DNA of 64,000 bases. Source: Oegoconia quadripuncta (lineage: Eukaryota > Arthropoda > Insecta > Lepidoptera > Autostichidae). Each line of letters starts with the position of its first letter. The stretch's first letter is position 1. Positions 45,431 through 57,715 of this stretch are shown here, in pieces. The translations under genes were made by a program, and so were the position numbers. The stretch lies in assembly GCA_949316235.1 (NCBI GenBank), contig OX438741.1, positions 22,844,324 through 22,908,323 of the forward strand, given 5' to 3'. The notes under the pieces are model-generated. The model searched no databases and was not told where the DNA came from. It saw only the letters and a program-made list of their open reading frames with translations.

Positions 45431-46869
45431 GCCCAAATAACAAATACCTAAAATTAGAAAACGCTCCAACGCATGAGGATTTACATAGCATGAGTTTAAA
45501 TTAGTATGGGGTAAAAGTAGGTATACACCTATATAAGTAAACCTAATCATATAAAAAACCGACTTTCGTTCGAATTAGCCACACTAATACCTAATACATA
45601 AGTAGTAACAAACAGACAGACGTCTGTTTGTTACTTTTTTACAATTAAATTTCTGAACCGATCGCATTAAAATTTCATAAGCGGAGAGGTGATCGATAAA
45701 GATATAGGTACTAGGCCACTTTCATCCGGAAGAAAACCAAGTAATTCCAAACGGGCGAAGCAGAAAGAAAAAAGCTGGTGAGATAAGAAATAACTACAAA
45801 TGTGTAGATAAAAGTTGATTTGATTTTGAAATGGTATTCAGATTAATATTTTTAAGTCGTACCTACCTAAGAAACAAACGAATCCCTTCAAAGTTTACAA
45901 AGCCGTAAAACACAATACAAAGGCGCAATATAATATACGAACACACGTGTGTTACAGCATACTACTGAACCAGATGCACACATAGAACCCTCACGAAGTT
46001 GATTATACTATACGTGACACAAAAGGAGCAAAAGCGGAGGCTGCGCGTGCGCCGACCCGCGAGATGGCACGAGGCAAACGGCCCCCTCGCCCCGCACCTT
46101 CTGCCTCGCATAATATTAACTTACAGTTTTTAGTGTTGATGGTGACCGGCTTCTTTAGGAGAAAGCATTGCTGTATAAAAATAACCACAGAATACTTACA
46201 AGCAAATCATGTGGTGAATAGAAAGAACATTGTTTAGAACACTACAAGAGACCTTACTATGTAGAGTAGAGTTAGCTAGAGTCGCAGACGAATAGATCAG
46301 GAATTCAGATAAGTACCACATACTTATTGCGATGTGTATCGAATTTTTCCAGTAAAATTCTTGGGAATGAGATTTATATCTCAGAGAATCCCTACAAGGA
46401 GCGAATTAAATAGTAATCACTGATGTTACATCAACTCAACATGGATAAAGACCACCAACGACCAATGATCACAGGTCATCTGAGAGTGAATTGAAAAATA
46501 TTCAGAGCGCCGAGGTAAGCGTATCTAACGGCCATGAAAATGAAGGTATTGTGAATAAGTATTGGTGCCTTTGAGTGCGCATTATGGTGACAAACTGACA
46601 ACGCGAAGAGGCAAACCTCCTCATTAATGAGATCCATCTGTCACTGTCCAGAACACAAAGAGTGTCCACGGAGTGTCCACCTAACAACACAAAGCCTTCC
46701 ATCCTGACCAGTCACGGCGCAAGCTTCACAAAAAATAAAAATACGAATTGCTTATATGGATAAATCCTCTCGCCTTAAGATGGAGAGTGTATGTACCTAT
46801 GCGTAACTTCGATCATATTATATATCTACCGTATTAATAGCACTTCTCAAGTAGGTACAAGTATAAATA

Positions 46870-46930
46870 AAACCGGCCAAGTGCGTATCGGACCACCCGC
46901 AGACGGGTTCCGTAGCAGAAAAACATTTTA
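46870..46930. repeat. 'CCGGCCAAGTGCG' repeat fragment, copy 2
   Basis: AAACCGGCCAAGTGCGTATC and ACGGGTTCCGTAGCAG. See copy at 11443. Confidence 0.55.
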
Positions 46931-48334
46931 AAATGCAAAGTTTGATCGACTATTATTGGTAACTGGTAGCTGTGAAAGATTTCCTATCAATTCCGTATAA
47001 TAACTACAATTGAGAATGGTATTTTCAGAAATAGCGACTAACAAAACTAATTTAAATAACATTTTTAAAATAGAACACTGTATCGAAAAAGTATTTAAGA
47101 CAGACCTATTTACCTAGAGACCCTATTTAAAGATGATGCGTTAGCCAATATAAAAATAACTCTACACTAGGTAATGTGATGACTACATGAAAAAAATACT
47201 TTTAAATATTTTAGTTTGAAACTTTGTCGGCATTATATGCCTAACGCCTAATACCTACTACTACAAAGATGGTTTATACAATTAGGTTTATACAATACTG
47301 TCACAGCTTTTCAGTATACTGATAGTGTGAAACAGAAATCGCTGTGAGATAGAGACATATAGACAGGTATACGTATATGGCGAAACAACAGAACTCCAAG
47401 TTTTACGAAATCTTAAAAACTTAAGGATATCTAACCTCCGTAACGTATATGAGAAATGGAAATGGTAAATGAAAAATGCTAGAATTAAGGGTGGACCAGT
47501 TGTTCCATAAAAAGATAATATCTCTGTTGAAAGTTTATATGTACAATTAAAACCTAAATTATAGCGATGGTATTTAGAAAGCGCAGGCGCAGTCATCAAA
47601 ATTTAAAGCTTTTGTTATTATTATACTATACCACTCATCAGCTGTCATAAAATTATGACGGACTATATCTGTTGTTTATTGTCTCGAATATCCATTTTAA
47701 TACCTTTGTGGACGAATTTCTATTGCCCAGATTATAATGGTACGAAAAGACATCCATAAAACTGAGCACTATAATCGAACGGTCTGCTTTATTTCATATT
47801 AGTTTGATAAACATCTACATACAACATAACGTGAGACGACCTTTATTCTACCAAAATGGGATGGTTAGAGATATCCCAAATAGAAGCGTTTGGGTGTTCC
47901 AAACACTAAAAAGAATTCTCAATAACTAGAAATGGAACATTTTGACAATATTGATTGAACACATTAATATATCGTCCAGGTGACCTAGCTAGACCAAAAT
48001 ATAGTGTTAAAAGCTGAACCGATTTCCAACAAATATAGCTATGACCCTACCCCGGAGTTTAATCTGAAATATAAAAAGAAATGGAAATGTAAACAATCCT
48101 CGAAAGACTAAGATTTCATCGTAATACACTAAAAATCTGTGTTAAAAAGCTAAATACCTATGAAACGGCTTAACCAATTTTCATCAAATACACACGCGCA
48201 CGCACTCACACACAGTCAAACACATAACACCCCCCGTTTTTTGTCGGGGGTTAAAATTGAAATGTATAAGCTTAAAAGAGTTCGTGCGGTTATACCGTCT
48301 CAGTTCATAATGTCCTTTTCTTGGCCTTGTCATT

Positions 48335-48410
48335 TCACAAAATATTCTTTTCTCGAAACGCCCCTTTCTCAAAGTGTCCTTTTCTCAAAACGTCCCTTTA
48401 ACAAAAAAAA
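48335..48410. repeat. Degenerate tandem repeat, unit about 18-20 bp
   Basis: TTCTTTTCTCGAAACGCCCC, TTTCTCAAAGTGTCC, TTTTCTCAAAACGTCCC. It makes up most of a spurious ORF in this interval. Confidence 0.6.
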
Positions 48411-48511
48411 AAATTCGCTTTGCTAAGTTACGTTTTTCTAACAACCACCTCCATTGTTCAATGTAAAACGTTTTGAAAATGAAGGTACGCGGGTTTCATT
48501 CGGGAAGCAAC

Positions 48512-48628
48512 AATGTTGACAGCATTAGGTCCGGTTGTTTGTGATAAGTTAGCTAATCCTCCAAATTAATTGGAGTTTCCGGGTGAGCGCTCTTCCACCT
48601 TCAGCCTAGTCTTCACTCTTGTCTGTAT
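48512..48628 (+). repeat. SINE family B, 3' fragment
   Basis: GACAGCATTAGGTCCGGTTG, GGAGTTTCCGGGTGAGCGC and CCACCTTCAGCCTAGTCTTC are diverged forms of the family B 3' half. Confidence 0.65.
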
Positions 48629-50129
48629 TATGACTTAACACGTTCACGGACACTGAACCAGACACAATAGAAGTTTTATTGTTATTACGTCTATAAGGCG
48701 TTCATTGTCCGTCAACGTGTTAACTGTGTGATTGGAGTCAAACTCTGATCTCTCGTATATAAAATACTATATAGTTACTTCAAGAAGCATCTACTTCCAA
48801 TGTTACAGGATAAGTAGTAATAACAATTTTAGTGCTACAGTTAAAATAGTCTACGCCGCGAAAGCATAGAGTTGCGACCCCACCGCAAGATCTATCCTGG
48901 TTCTATTTAAAGCCGCTTCCGTATTTGTAGTAGCAATTTGTAATGAAAAGACCGTATGAGAGTGCATAATATGCCTGTACCAGATCCACGGTTCAGTGAT
49001 GTTCACACCTGCCTTTCATTTCGTCTACCGGATTCGTACAATGCAAATCTAAGCTGCGTTCACACATGCCCTTTTCACTTACACCATGTTTCGAACCTCG
49101 GTTGACACAATTCGCCAGTTCCTAACATTTTAATTATATACGGTATCTAGATAATCAAAGTTCTGACAGGACTTCCCTAACTATCAAATGTCCCTCTGAC
49201 GTTTGTATGTCATGTGTGTGGATTGTAAAGTTAGGAAGAACTTTTAAAATCACAAAACGTCATTGATGTGTGTCAGTTATGTCAAAGTTTGAGGTTATGT
49301 AAGAACCTAGGCCGTTCTGTACAAAAGCGAGTTGGAAAATAAACAACCACACTCGAACTTGGAAACATGTATTCTGAGACGCAACCCGCAGGTTTATCTA
49401 AAACACTTGTGAATTTAGAAAAAATCGTCTTCTAAGTTAACCCGATCCAGCTTGATTGCGTAGCTTATGGTTAACGCTGACCAATGAAAAAGCGTCAAAT
49501 TCACATATCAACCAATTAAACGACAGAACGTAAACTATAGCGAAAGTCATTGAAAGTCATACATAAATCAGATACCGGGACCGTGGCGTAAGGCAGCCAA
49601 GATGAGAAACCTCAAACTGAGGTTGTCTAAGTGTACCTACTGTGGCGCCATGGTAAGGCCGGGGTACCTGACTAGCATCGCTCTGCGCCATAGTTCCCGC
49701 GCTATTGTTTTAGCGTTCAATGGTAGATTGGCTATGATAGTGGGTCGTGATGTGGAACATATCGCGATGAAAGCGATCACGATCGAGGACCAGTCGCACG
49801 ACCGCCTGAGATCAGCTCAACTGTCGCAAGATTAGTCGCATTCGTACATGGATTAGTTAATCGGGGATCTACTATAATCTGTCATGTGGTAATGTGACAG
49901 CTGGGTGACAGATTTTTTGTAGTTTTGTTTTGAAATGGGTACAGTCGATAGAGGGTCAAACTTTTTTATAGAGGTTGGCCGTGATTCCCGCACAGCAGGG
50001 TAGAATTAGTATAAAACGTTATGTCTGTAGGTACTCTACCGCTAAGTAAGAATAGGTATTTCTATTACGCAATTACTTGTACAATAGTAATTTTAATAAA
50101 AGAAATAAGAATAATATTGAAGTTAAATT

Positions 50130-50463
50130 GAAGTTCGAAAGAAGAGTGAATGGAGCACTGTATGCCTTTATAATAAAGTAGAATTAATGCAGTGGAAATG
50201 ATATCATTAAGAAGTATGAGTGGGGTGACTTTGAAAGATTAGGAATAGTGTAATTAGGGAGTTATGCAGTTTGAAAGAAGACGCAGTGACAACGATTGAA
50301 AAACGGATACCGAAATGGTTTGGGTATGTGGTGAAGATGAATGAAAGAAGACTAACGAAAGAGATATATGAAGCTAGTGTGGATGGTAGTATTGGTAGGG
50401 GAAGACCATGGCGAATTCAAAGTACCCTAAACCGACGAGCATGTATGAACAGCATTATGACAA
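50130..50463 (+). pseudogene. LINE relic, RTE-like reverse transcriptase C-terminus
   Basis: Broken reading frames give VEMISLRSMSGVTLKD, then from 50271 KEDAVTTIEKRIPKWFGYVV, MNERRLTKEIYEASVDGS and GRGRPW. This matches the 'W-F-G-H-V-x-R-M' to 'G-R-G-R-P' tail that is widespread in insect LINEs. At least two stops occur before 50271, and the end runs into an unrelated repeat arm at 50464. Confidence 0.75.
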
Positions 50464-50767
50464 TGTTAAAAAACTGTGCTGAAATAGTGCCCAAAAGAAA
50501 AAATAGTGCCACTGTAGTCTGACGGACTTTTTGTCGGCCATACTTTTTGTCACGCAATTCAAATTTGGATGGTAGAATTAAGCATTTTTAAAGATGTTAG
50601 TGCAAGTCATTGTTTAAGATGTTCTGCGCGGTCTTAGTCTCAATTAAATGATAAAACTTTCTACCGAATACCGGCGAAAGTGACCATTGTTCAATGTCAG
50701 AAATAAGTACTCAAAAGTCTTCACTTCAAGGCGAACTACAGCCTGAAGCGTAGTTTTAACTTATCAT

Positions 50768-50868
50768 TAGTAGTAGTCGTGGCGCAGTCGCATACGCTAT
50801 TCGTTTTCGATTAGCGAAGTTAAGCAATGTATGGTACGGTCATTCCTTGGATGGGTGACCATTAGTAG
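50768..50868 (+). repeat. 5S rRNA-derived SINE or 5S pseudogene
   Basis: GTGGCGCAGTCGCATACGCT leads to CGAAGTTAAGCAATGTATGG and CATTCCTTGGATGGGTGACC. These match the internal control region of 5S rRNA genes (…GTTAAGCA…; …TTGGATGGGTGACC) but the first half is not 5S, as in SINE3-type elements. It is not a working 5S gene. Confidence 0.7.
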
Positions 50869-51195
50869 CATTTTTGTTTTCGATTAAAGACAGTTTCGAC
50901 AGTCGTCAAGCATAGTCGCTGGCTTAAAAACACCGACTGTTAGGTGGCCAAGTTTGATACAAATCCACCCACCATGATATATGCGCATATATAAGGTTAT
51001 AGCCCTTACCCTCTGCCAGTGAGAGGAGGCTGTGCCCCAACGATTTTCCATAGACAAAGCGGGGAAAATATTTCAAATAAAAGTCGATACCTCCCCGGAA
51101 TCAAGAAATATAGAATAAACAATATTAGTATGCTGATTCGACTATGGAAAATTCTTACAAAAAACAACGAAATCTTTAAAGGAACGATCTGTTTG

Positions 51196-51296
51196 GTCTA
51201 GAGTGGTTAGAAATTCTGATCACTATTCCAAGAGGTCGCCGGTTAGAATACATATGTATTTAAAAATATGGACACGTGTACCCGAATTACGGATGT
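51196..51296 (+). repeat. Family A SINE head, cut by a LINE fragment
   Basis: GAGTGGTTAGAAATTCTGATC, AAGAGGTCGCCGGTTAGAAT and TACCCGAATTACGGATGTTT match the 14410 subfamily. Homology stops where the LINE relic begins at about 51297. Confidence 0.7.
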
Positions 51297-51720
51297 TTTT
51301 TTTTATATGAGAGGGCGGCAAACGAGCATGCGGGTCACCCGATGGAAAGCAATCACCGCCGCCCATGGACACCCGCAACACCAAAAGGGTCACAGATGCG
51401 TTGCCGGCCTTTGAGGAAGGTGTAGGCTCGTTTCTTCTAAGGTTCCAATGTCGTACTCGTTCGGGAATACCGCTGCAGGAAGTCCGTTCCGCAGGGTGGT
51501 CGTACGTGGTAGGAAGTTTCTTGAGAAACGTACAGTGGTAGACTTCCACTCATCCAGGTGATGTGGATGGAGTTTTAATTTTCGGCGAGAAGTGTAACGG
51601 TTAAATTGAGTAGCGGGTATTAGCTCGAACAGTTCTTCATAACACTCCCTATATAATATGCGATAGAGGATGCAGAGGGACGCGACGTCTCTTCGCAACG
51701 CCAGGGGATCCAGTCAGTCA
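51297..51720 (-). pseudogene. LINE relic, 3' end with C-terminus of reverse transcriptase
   Basis: Minus-strand frames encode [51 protein letters not shown], then a 3' UTR with GGCGGTGATTGCTTTCCATC. Frame changes at about 51440-51390. Similar in layout to the C-terminus of the 23-26 kb LINE but a different family. Confidence 0.78.
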
Positions 51721-52284
51721 GTTTTCATTTATAACACCTATGCATATACTAAAAAAAATATAAAGTTCGTTCGTTGTAGAACCCAAAACCTTTGTGTATA
51801 CAGTGCAGCCGAAGTAAGAAACACGCCACGGAGATCCTCACTACAAACTACAGAAACTCATTTGTCTATGCTTTAGATCTTACTTTATATATGTACCTAG
51901 ACTCGAGCAGTCGTATCCATTATCCTATTACTACATTGACACAAGTTAATAACGGGTAGTGTTGTACTAGTGTAGGAATGAAAAAAATGGCCCGCCCCAC
52001 CTGGCTGGCACGTGCCGCCTACACCTGTTCTAAAGTCGCAGTTTTAAATAACTAGGGTTTCACAGTCGGCCAGCAAGAAGCAAGCTATTACTTTTTTGTC
52101 TACGCTACGAAATAGCTGCCTCTAACTATTCATTACTGGAGCAAGTAATGGTGTAATAATATCAAATTATTTCAGTAGTCTCGCTGTTAAGGTAAATCGT
52201 AATGTCTTCATGTACAATGGGACACCAAATTCTGTTTTATCAAATGAGCTGTATCAGCTATTTTATTTGTGATAAATTCTATAT

Positions 52285-52500
52285 GTAGCGTTGATGGCTC
52301 AGCGGTTAACGCGGTCTCCGAATTTGGGAGGTCCGGGTTCGATTCCCAGGCAGGCCATGTGGTACATAAGTAATTACATTTAATTTAATTACTTATGTGC
52401 ATTTATGCGACTGCTCTTAAACGGTGAAGGAAAACATCGTGTGGAAACCTGCATGCCTAAGGAATGGAGGGGCTAGGTTAGCAAATGGCTTTAAGACTGC
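52285..52500 (+). repeat. tRNA-derived SINE, family C
   Basis: Head GCGTTGATGGCTCAGCGGTTA (A box) and GGTCCGGGTTCGATTCCC (B box), body GACTGCTCTTAAACGGTGAA and GGAAACCTGCATGCC. Confidence 0.85.
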
Positions 52501-52977
52501 CTTTGATAACAACTGAGACCGATAATACGTACAGTCTCCCACCCAAAACTAATAGCGAAAGCCGCAGCGCCTCGATTGTCTCATCAATTGTCTTTGTTCT
52601 AGCTCTATATAAGACTCCTTTACGACCGTCGACTCCTACGGGGAAGAAATGAGTTTATGTACCTGTGTGTTCCGTGGGTAGCTCCTATTCGTTTATGCCA
52701 ATAACTACACTTCATGATTATATCTATGTATTTCGCGGATATATTGTTAGTATCGATTTCCGGTGAATGCGACTGGTTTCTTTTATTGCAATTTTATGGA
52801 AACAAAACGTGGCTATTCAATTTCCTGTTGCGATGTCACAACGCCGTTAGAACCTACTTTCATAAGTAAGGTTAGAGTTGTCCTCAAAATCATTAGAGTT
52901 TCTATAAATATCTAATAGGTAGCTATAAACATATAATGGGTACTCTTTCTGTCATTCACCTAGGTGTTTTTATGCAC

Positions 52978-53592
52978 CACTGTTAGCACTTGACCTCAAT
53001 CACACCAGGATGTTAAGTGAAGATGATGCTGAAGGTGGAAGCACGGTCAGCCGGAACACAACATATTTGGGGAACTGGTTCTCTTATCGCATACAACCGG
53101 CACACGACAATATTATCAACACTGTTCCTTGCCGACAGTCTTAGATGGTGGTAGTTAGCCTGGCGCACATTTTAAAAAGTACTAAGTACCTCGCTGGGAA
53201 ACCGCCTCCGTGGATCAATGTAAACAACATTGGGTTTACGATTGGAGGTCGCGGGTTCGATCCCCAGTGGGGTACTTGTTTAAGTACTCGGTTTGGTTGG
53301 TGGTAGAGCATTTTAAATATCCGCATGGCTAGCTTACCACCATCTTATCTAAATCTGCCGACAAGCAGCAAAGTTAATAGCATTGTTGTGTTCCGGTTGT
53401 CACAGATAAGATAGCCAGTCCCCCAAATGTGTTGGGGTTTCCGGGTCAGTACGCTTCCACCTTCGACCTCATCTTCACTTAACATGGTGTGATTGAGGTC
53501 AAGTACCAACCCGGTGTGCATAAAAAAAAAACGACCCGCGAGCTCAGTTTTGTAAACCTTATGTTTTACATTACGCCATGGAGGTGGTTAAA
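52978..53592 (-). repeat. SINE family B, split by a second family B copy
   Basis: Body at 52978-53200 (inverted) stops at CCTCGCTGGGAA. Its tRNA-like head resumes at about 53532 (CGACCCGCGAGCTCAG to GCCATGGAGGTGG). The two parts align consecutively to the intact 42-kb copy. Confidence 0.8.
53200..53531 (+). repeat. SINE family B, complete copy with A-tail, nested
   Basis: CCGCCTCCGTGGATCAATGT, B box GCGGGTTCGATCCCC, body to CGGTGTGCATAAAAAAAAAA. It sits within the opposite-strand family B copy described separately. Confidence 0.88.
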
Positions 53593-53654
53593 GGTTCAGT
53601 TTAATGTATTACTGGGCATAAAATTATTATAGTATACCTAGTACGCATTACATA

Positions 53655-53862
53655 ATTATGCGTCGCAGTTGTGGGCAAATGCGTCCACTATTTGGACTCC
53701 TACAACCGCCAGACGCAAACGTGGCAGGCCGCGAAAACGGTGGGGAGACGAGCTTGACAGTTTTAATAAGGGATGGTTTGTGCTCGCCAAGAACAAAAAC
53801 GACTCGAACCAGATGAGGGAGGCCTTTGCCCAGCAGTGGGACACTATGGGCTCTTAATAATA
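53655..53862 (+). pseudogene. LINE relic, GRPRKRW tail
   Basis: WANASTIWTPTTARRKRGRP followed by RKRWGDELDSFN and REAFAQQWDTMGS, then a TAATAATAAATAA tail. This is a common C-terminal segment of insect endonuclease-RT elements. Confidence 0.78.
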
Positions 53863-54159
53863 ATAAATAATGTCTGTTGTCAGTCACACACATCAATAGT
53901 CTATAGAAATCTGAATAACGTTTGTATGGCTTTCCATACGGTAGGATTTGGCCTATCATTATACATTCTGGACATTCGGTAATGCAAATAGATATAAAAA
54001 TTAATAAGCCTCGGCTCGATAGCCACAGTTTGGGCATAAACTTAGTCAAATTATTTTAGGTTTATAAAGCTATTAGTACCTAGATAGGTGTTTCAATTAT
54101 AGCATTGCGTAAATTTGTATAGGTAGGTAATATAATATTCATCATCGTGAGCATGAGGG

Positions 54160-54470
54160 TGCGCGTCGGTGGCTCAGCGGTTAAGATGCGGTCTCTCAAT
54201 TTGGGAGGTCCGGGTTTCATTCCCAGGCAGGCCATGTACCAATGAGTTTTTAAATTTAATTTAATTACTTATGTACATTTATCAGACTGCTCTTGAACGG
54301 TGAAGGAAAACATCGTGAAGAAACCTGCATACCCAAGAAATAAATATTCAAAGACATGTGAAGTCCCCAACTCGCATTGGGTCAGCGTGGTTGGACTATG
54401 GCCCATTCCCTCATTATAGTACGAGGGAAGGCCTATATCCCAGCAGTCCCTCAATCGCGCTATCACGCCA
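54160..54470 (+). repeat. tRNA-derived SINE, family C, longest copy
   Basis: Head GCGCGTCGGTGGCTCAGCGG, B-box region GGTCCGGGTTTCATTCCC (one base off), body as in the other copies, and a 3' half (GTCAGCGTGGTTGGACTATG) missing from the 52-kb copy. Confidence 0.84.
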
Positions 54471-54756
54471 CAACGGATTTGAATGTACTTTCGGACAGAG
54501 ATGCGATGTACTTATTCGATTAGAAGATAGTGTAGGTACTCCATTATTCAGAAATTTCTAATAAATTCCGTGAGACGGTAAACTGATGCCACGTCAAAGG
54601 GCTAGCAGCAAATTATAACCAAACAGGAAACTGACTCGCAACACCCCTTATTCGATCAAAAATGTCCAGCGCGAGACTGATAAGCCGTGGAAGTTTTCTG
54701 AGGTCCACTATTGCCACCGGCAGTCAACCAAGGTCGACATGAGAGCAACTGTGGGA

Positions 54757-55048
54757 TGCAACATACCCAGCTCCTCAAGAGTTTGTTAAACCAAAAGAGG
54801 CCCTACCACCTGGCCGCAACCTGTGGTGGCCAACCTGGAAGACTTTAAATCGCCTGAGGGCCAGAGTCGGTCGCTGCAGAGCAAGACTGGCAAAGTTGGG
54901 ATTCATTAACCAGTTACGAACGCACTGCGATTGTGGAACCCCATATCAAAACATGGCGCACTTGTTCTCCTACCCTCTATTCCCCAGAACATTTCTCAAA
55001 ACACAACTTGCTCCTCTCGACAGAATACGTGAAAAGAGGTGCGAGTAA
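54757..55048 (+). pseudogene. LINE relic, I/Jockey/R1-type C-terminus with zinc-finger-like motif
   Basis: One open frame encodes EQLWDATYPAPQEFVKPKEA, LPPGRNLWWPTWKTLNRLRA, RVGRCRARLAKLGFINQL and HCDCGTPYQNMAH before a TAA at 55046. The L-N-R-L-R-x-x-x-G-R and C-x-C-G-x(n)-H pattern is typical of these LINE tails. A TGA lies just upstream in frame. Confidence 0.8.
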
Positions 55049-56517
55049 TTTATCCATCAAGATTACTCACTTTATCAGAATGACAAGTATTCCGTGAGTT
55101 GATAAACTAGATGCCCGGTCTAGGGGCTATATAGCAGCATATTAGAAGCAAGGCTTTGTAGTTCTCAAAACAGAATAGTAAAAAGAGGCGCGAGTCATTT
55201 ATCCTTCAAGATTAGTCACTTCAGCAGGATAAAAAGTACCTATGTCCTATTCCAGAACATACTCTACTTGTGTACCAAATTTCATAGTAAATTACACATT
55301 TATAATAATAGTTGGAAGTTGGATATCATATCATACTGCCGCCAGATCCTGCCGCTATCATACAACGCTAGTTCAGTACCACTGGTGATCCTCGTGGCTT
55401 ATAAGCGTTACAGTGGGAGGAGTGTGGCGGCGGGATTGCCGATGGATCCTTTTGTTATGCAACCTCTTTAAGACATGTACCTATATTCTTTCCGAGAGAT
55501 TACTGTAATCGAAGTAACTTAAAATCAATATTACCATATTTCATAGCACAAAAAGCTATTTATCACTCGAATGTCACATATTTCATTTAACATCACCTTA
55601 ATAGATGTACCTATTATGATATTATGATTAACAAAATATAATTAGTTAATCAATATTTAAATGTAGGCGTGGCACCGTTTAGGAAACCACAGAGATAGCT
55701 TTTTATGATATTGCGAAGGCGTGTCATGTAGGAGTAACTAACCATAAGTCACATATTAGGTAAGGCACATCGCTACAGACACGCCAATAAATAAATGGAA
55801 TTTATCGTAATGATTCATTACCTACATCAGTGAATTATACTCAATTTATTGGTGTCTGTGTAACATCTCTTTAGGAATTCTACACCTTCAAACGAATTTT
55901 AAATAATTCTACATTAAAAATACTTCTAAAAATAAGCTATTAATACGCCAACATGGTTATCACATATTATTCTAGCCTGTGTATCCAAAATTTCGTATCC
56001 GTGCTATAGGCCCTATATAAGTGTTTCAATTGACTTTGCGAAAAATTTTAAAGATACAGAGAGATCTCTCTTCGGTAGACAATCCTGACGGCAGCATCAG
56101 GTCATCACGATAATCATGTTTAATTATCAAAGATATGCGAATATGCAAAATTTGGTATCAGTGTTATTAACCTTAAGGAGTTCCCCTCGGTGAGGAGACG
56201 GTCCTGGCTGCAGCAGCAGTTCATGTCTCCGATATAAATGTATTGTCATCAGAAATAAACGAGTATATGAAATTTCAACTTCTTAGGCAAAGACGACTTG
56301 CAAATTTAAATACATAACGAGGGTCTGAGTCAGGAGGTGTTTTTTTTGAGATTTTTTGAACTACATATTTTTCTGGTCTGACCAAATTTATTTAGATAAT
56401 GACTAATAGTGTCCACGCAGAGGAATATATCCTGCATGTGAACAGAATGTTGTAAAAAGTTTAGGTGCAAATGCGGTAAAATCGTGGTAAAATTATGGGA
56501 GAGAGAGGGAACAATCA
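55049..56517. other. Gene-free stretch
   Basis: GAGTCATTTATCC-type text at 55180-55230 repeats part of 55040-55080 (GCGAGTAATTTATCCATCAA), perhaps LINE 3' UTR. Nothing else recognised. Confidence 0.45.
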
Positions 56518-56714
56518 GAGGGCGGAGAGTAAGTTTTGTTTCGACTTAACTTTACTACCGCGTTCACGTTTACGTGAAGATTTGTATGAAGAAAGTGCAG
56601 CGCCTCTAGCGGATAGTTTGCAAAACGATTTTTTTCGTAGGGACTTTTTTCGTAAACGCGAACGCGATGGTAAAGTTAAAAACGAGACAAAACTTACACT
56701 TCGCACACGGGTGC
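56518..56714. mobile_element. MITE with about 50-bp inverted arms
   Basis: Left arm GTAAGTTTTGTTTCGACTTA...CCGCGTTCACGTTTACG and right arm CGTAAACGCGAACGCGATGG...GAGACAAAACTTAC are imperfect inverses. The two opposite-strand ORFs here are a by-product of the symmetry. Confidence 0.78.
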
Positions 56715-56966
56715 AAGTACACATTTAGCATTTTCTGAAAAGAAAAATCATCATCCATCAACAGCCGTCAGCTGCAGTAGACACAAATATTCTTACTTCA
56801 TTAGCAATAGTAGTTACGATAGCTGTATGTATGGTAAAATAGAAAGAAATTTTCAAGTGCCACGTGTTTAGGTTGTTAGCCTTTTCGGGCAATGCATTTT
56901 AATACCATAACATTGGCTAGAGTCTTCTAACTGCGGACGTGCTAACTGCATAATTTATTCTAATCA

Positions 56967-57182
56967 TACAGGGTGAATTTGAAATCGTGTAATTCCCATT
57001 AACTGGTCCCGCCACTCTTGCTTACGAAAAAGAAATTGATTACCCATATCACCATCTTTAGCATGGAAGTCTAACAAATTTCGGGTGAATTCCGCTATGG
57101 TTCCTAGTGGAAAGTTGTTCGTAACCAGGAATGGAGTCACGCAGTGAACAGAAATTACACCAATTACATTTCACCCTGTATA
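56967..57182. mobile_element. MITE with CAGGGTGAA termini and TA flanks
   Basis: TACAGGGTGAATTT at the left and ACATTTCACCCTGTA at the right. TA flanks and CAGGG ends suggest a Tc1/mariner-type MITE of about 210 bp. Confidence 0.72.
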
Positions 57183-57407
57183 AACTAGTTCACTCCTGAA
57201 TGTAGTCGGTCCAGGATAGGCCAAGGTACACTTAGGTCACGTTACGTTATGTTTTATGAATCTTCATGACTTTTTGAGACCTCCACGCTAGTCCGCGCAA
57301 AAGATATTGCTAGGTTACCTAATCTCTGTTGCCTGTTACTACACGAGAAGATGATGACGAGTTTGCTGTGAACCATACAGAAGAGGTGCTAAATGTATAG
57401 GCTGTAT

Positions 57408-57715
57408 CTAACCGCCTCCGCCGCCATGTAAACAACATAAGGTTTACAAAACGGAGGTCGCGGGTTCGATTCCCAGCAGGGTACGTGTTTAGTACAGGAT
57501 TTGGTTGGTGGTGGAATATATTAAAATGTCCGACTGACTTGTTACCACACATCTTATCTAAGTCTTCCTCCAAGAGGCAATATTGTAACAGTATTGTTGT
57601 GTTCCGACTATTTGAGATAAGATAGCCAGTGCCCCATTTAAGTTGGGGGCTCTGGGTGAACGCGCTTTCACCTTTGACCTCATATTCACTTAACAACACA
57701 TCTGATTGATGTCAA
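57408..57715 (+). repeat. SINE family B, diverged copy
   Basis: Head ACCGCCTCCGCCGCCATGTA, B box GCGGGTTCGATTCCC, body GTTGTGTTCCGACTATTTGA, 3' part GACCTCATATTCACTTAAC. Confidence 0.82.

Larger units (their letters stand above)
43251..50129. other. Gene-free stretch
   Basis: Holds one MITE, two degenerate minisatellites, a CCGGCCAAGTGCG fragment and a SINE B fragment. CG-rich islands at 45010-45100, 46020-46110 and 49570-49850 are noted; the last contains a 77-codon plus-strand ORF (49602-49835) of unknown nature. Confidence 0.5.

Noticed and set aside
48160..48426. ORFs near 48.2-48.4 kb
   Set aside because: Built from a CA-rich tract, a CCCCCC/GGGGG hairpin and a degenerate tandem repeat.
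53669..53857. Host gene with GRPRKRW motif
   Set aside because: The motif and the AFAQQWD tail are those of a LINE C-terminus, and a microsatellite-like tail follows.
56495..56728. Opposing 77- and 69-codon ORFs
   Set aside because: Produced by the inverted arms of a MITE.
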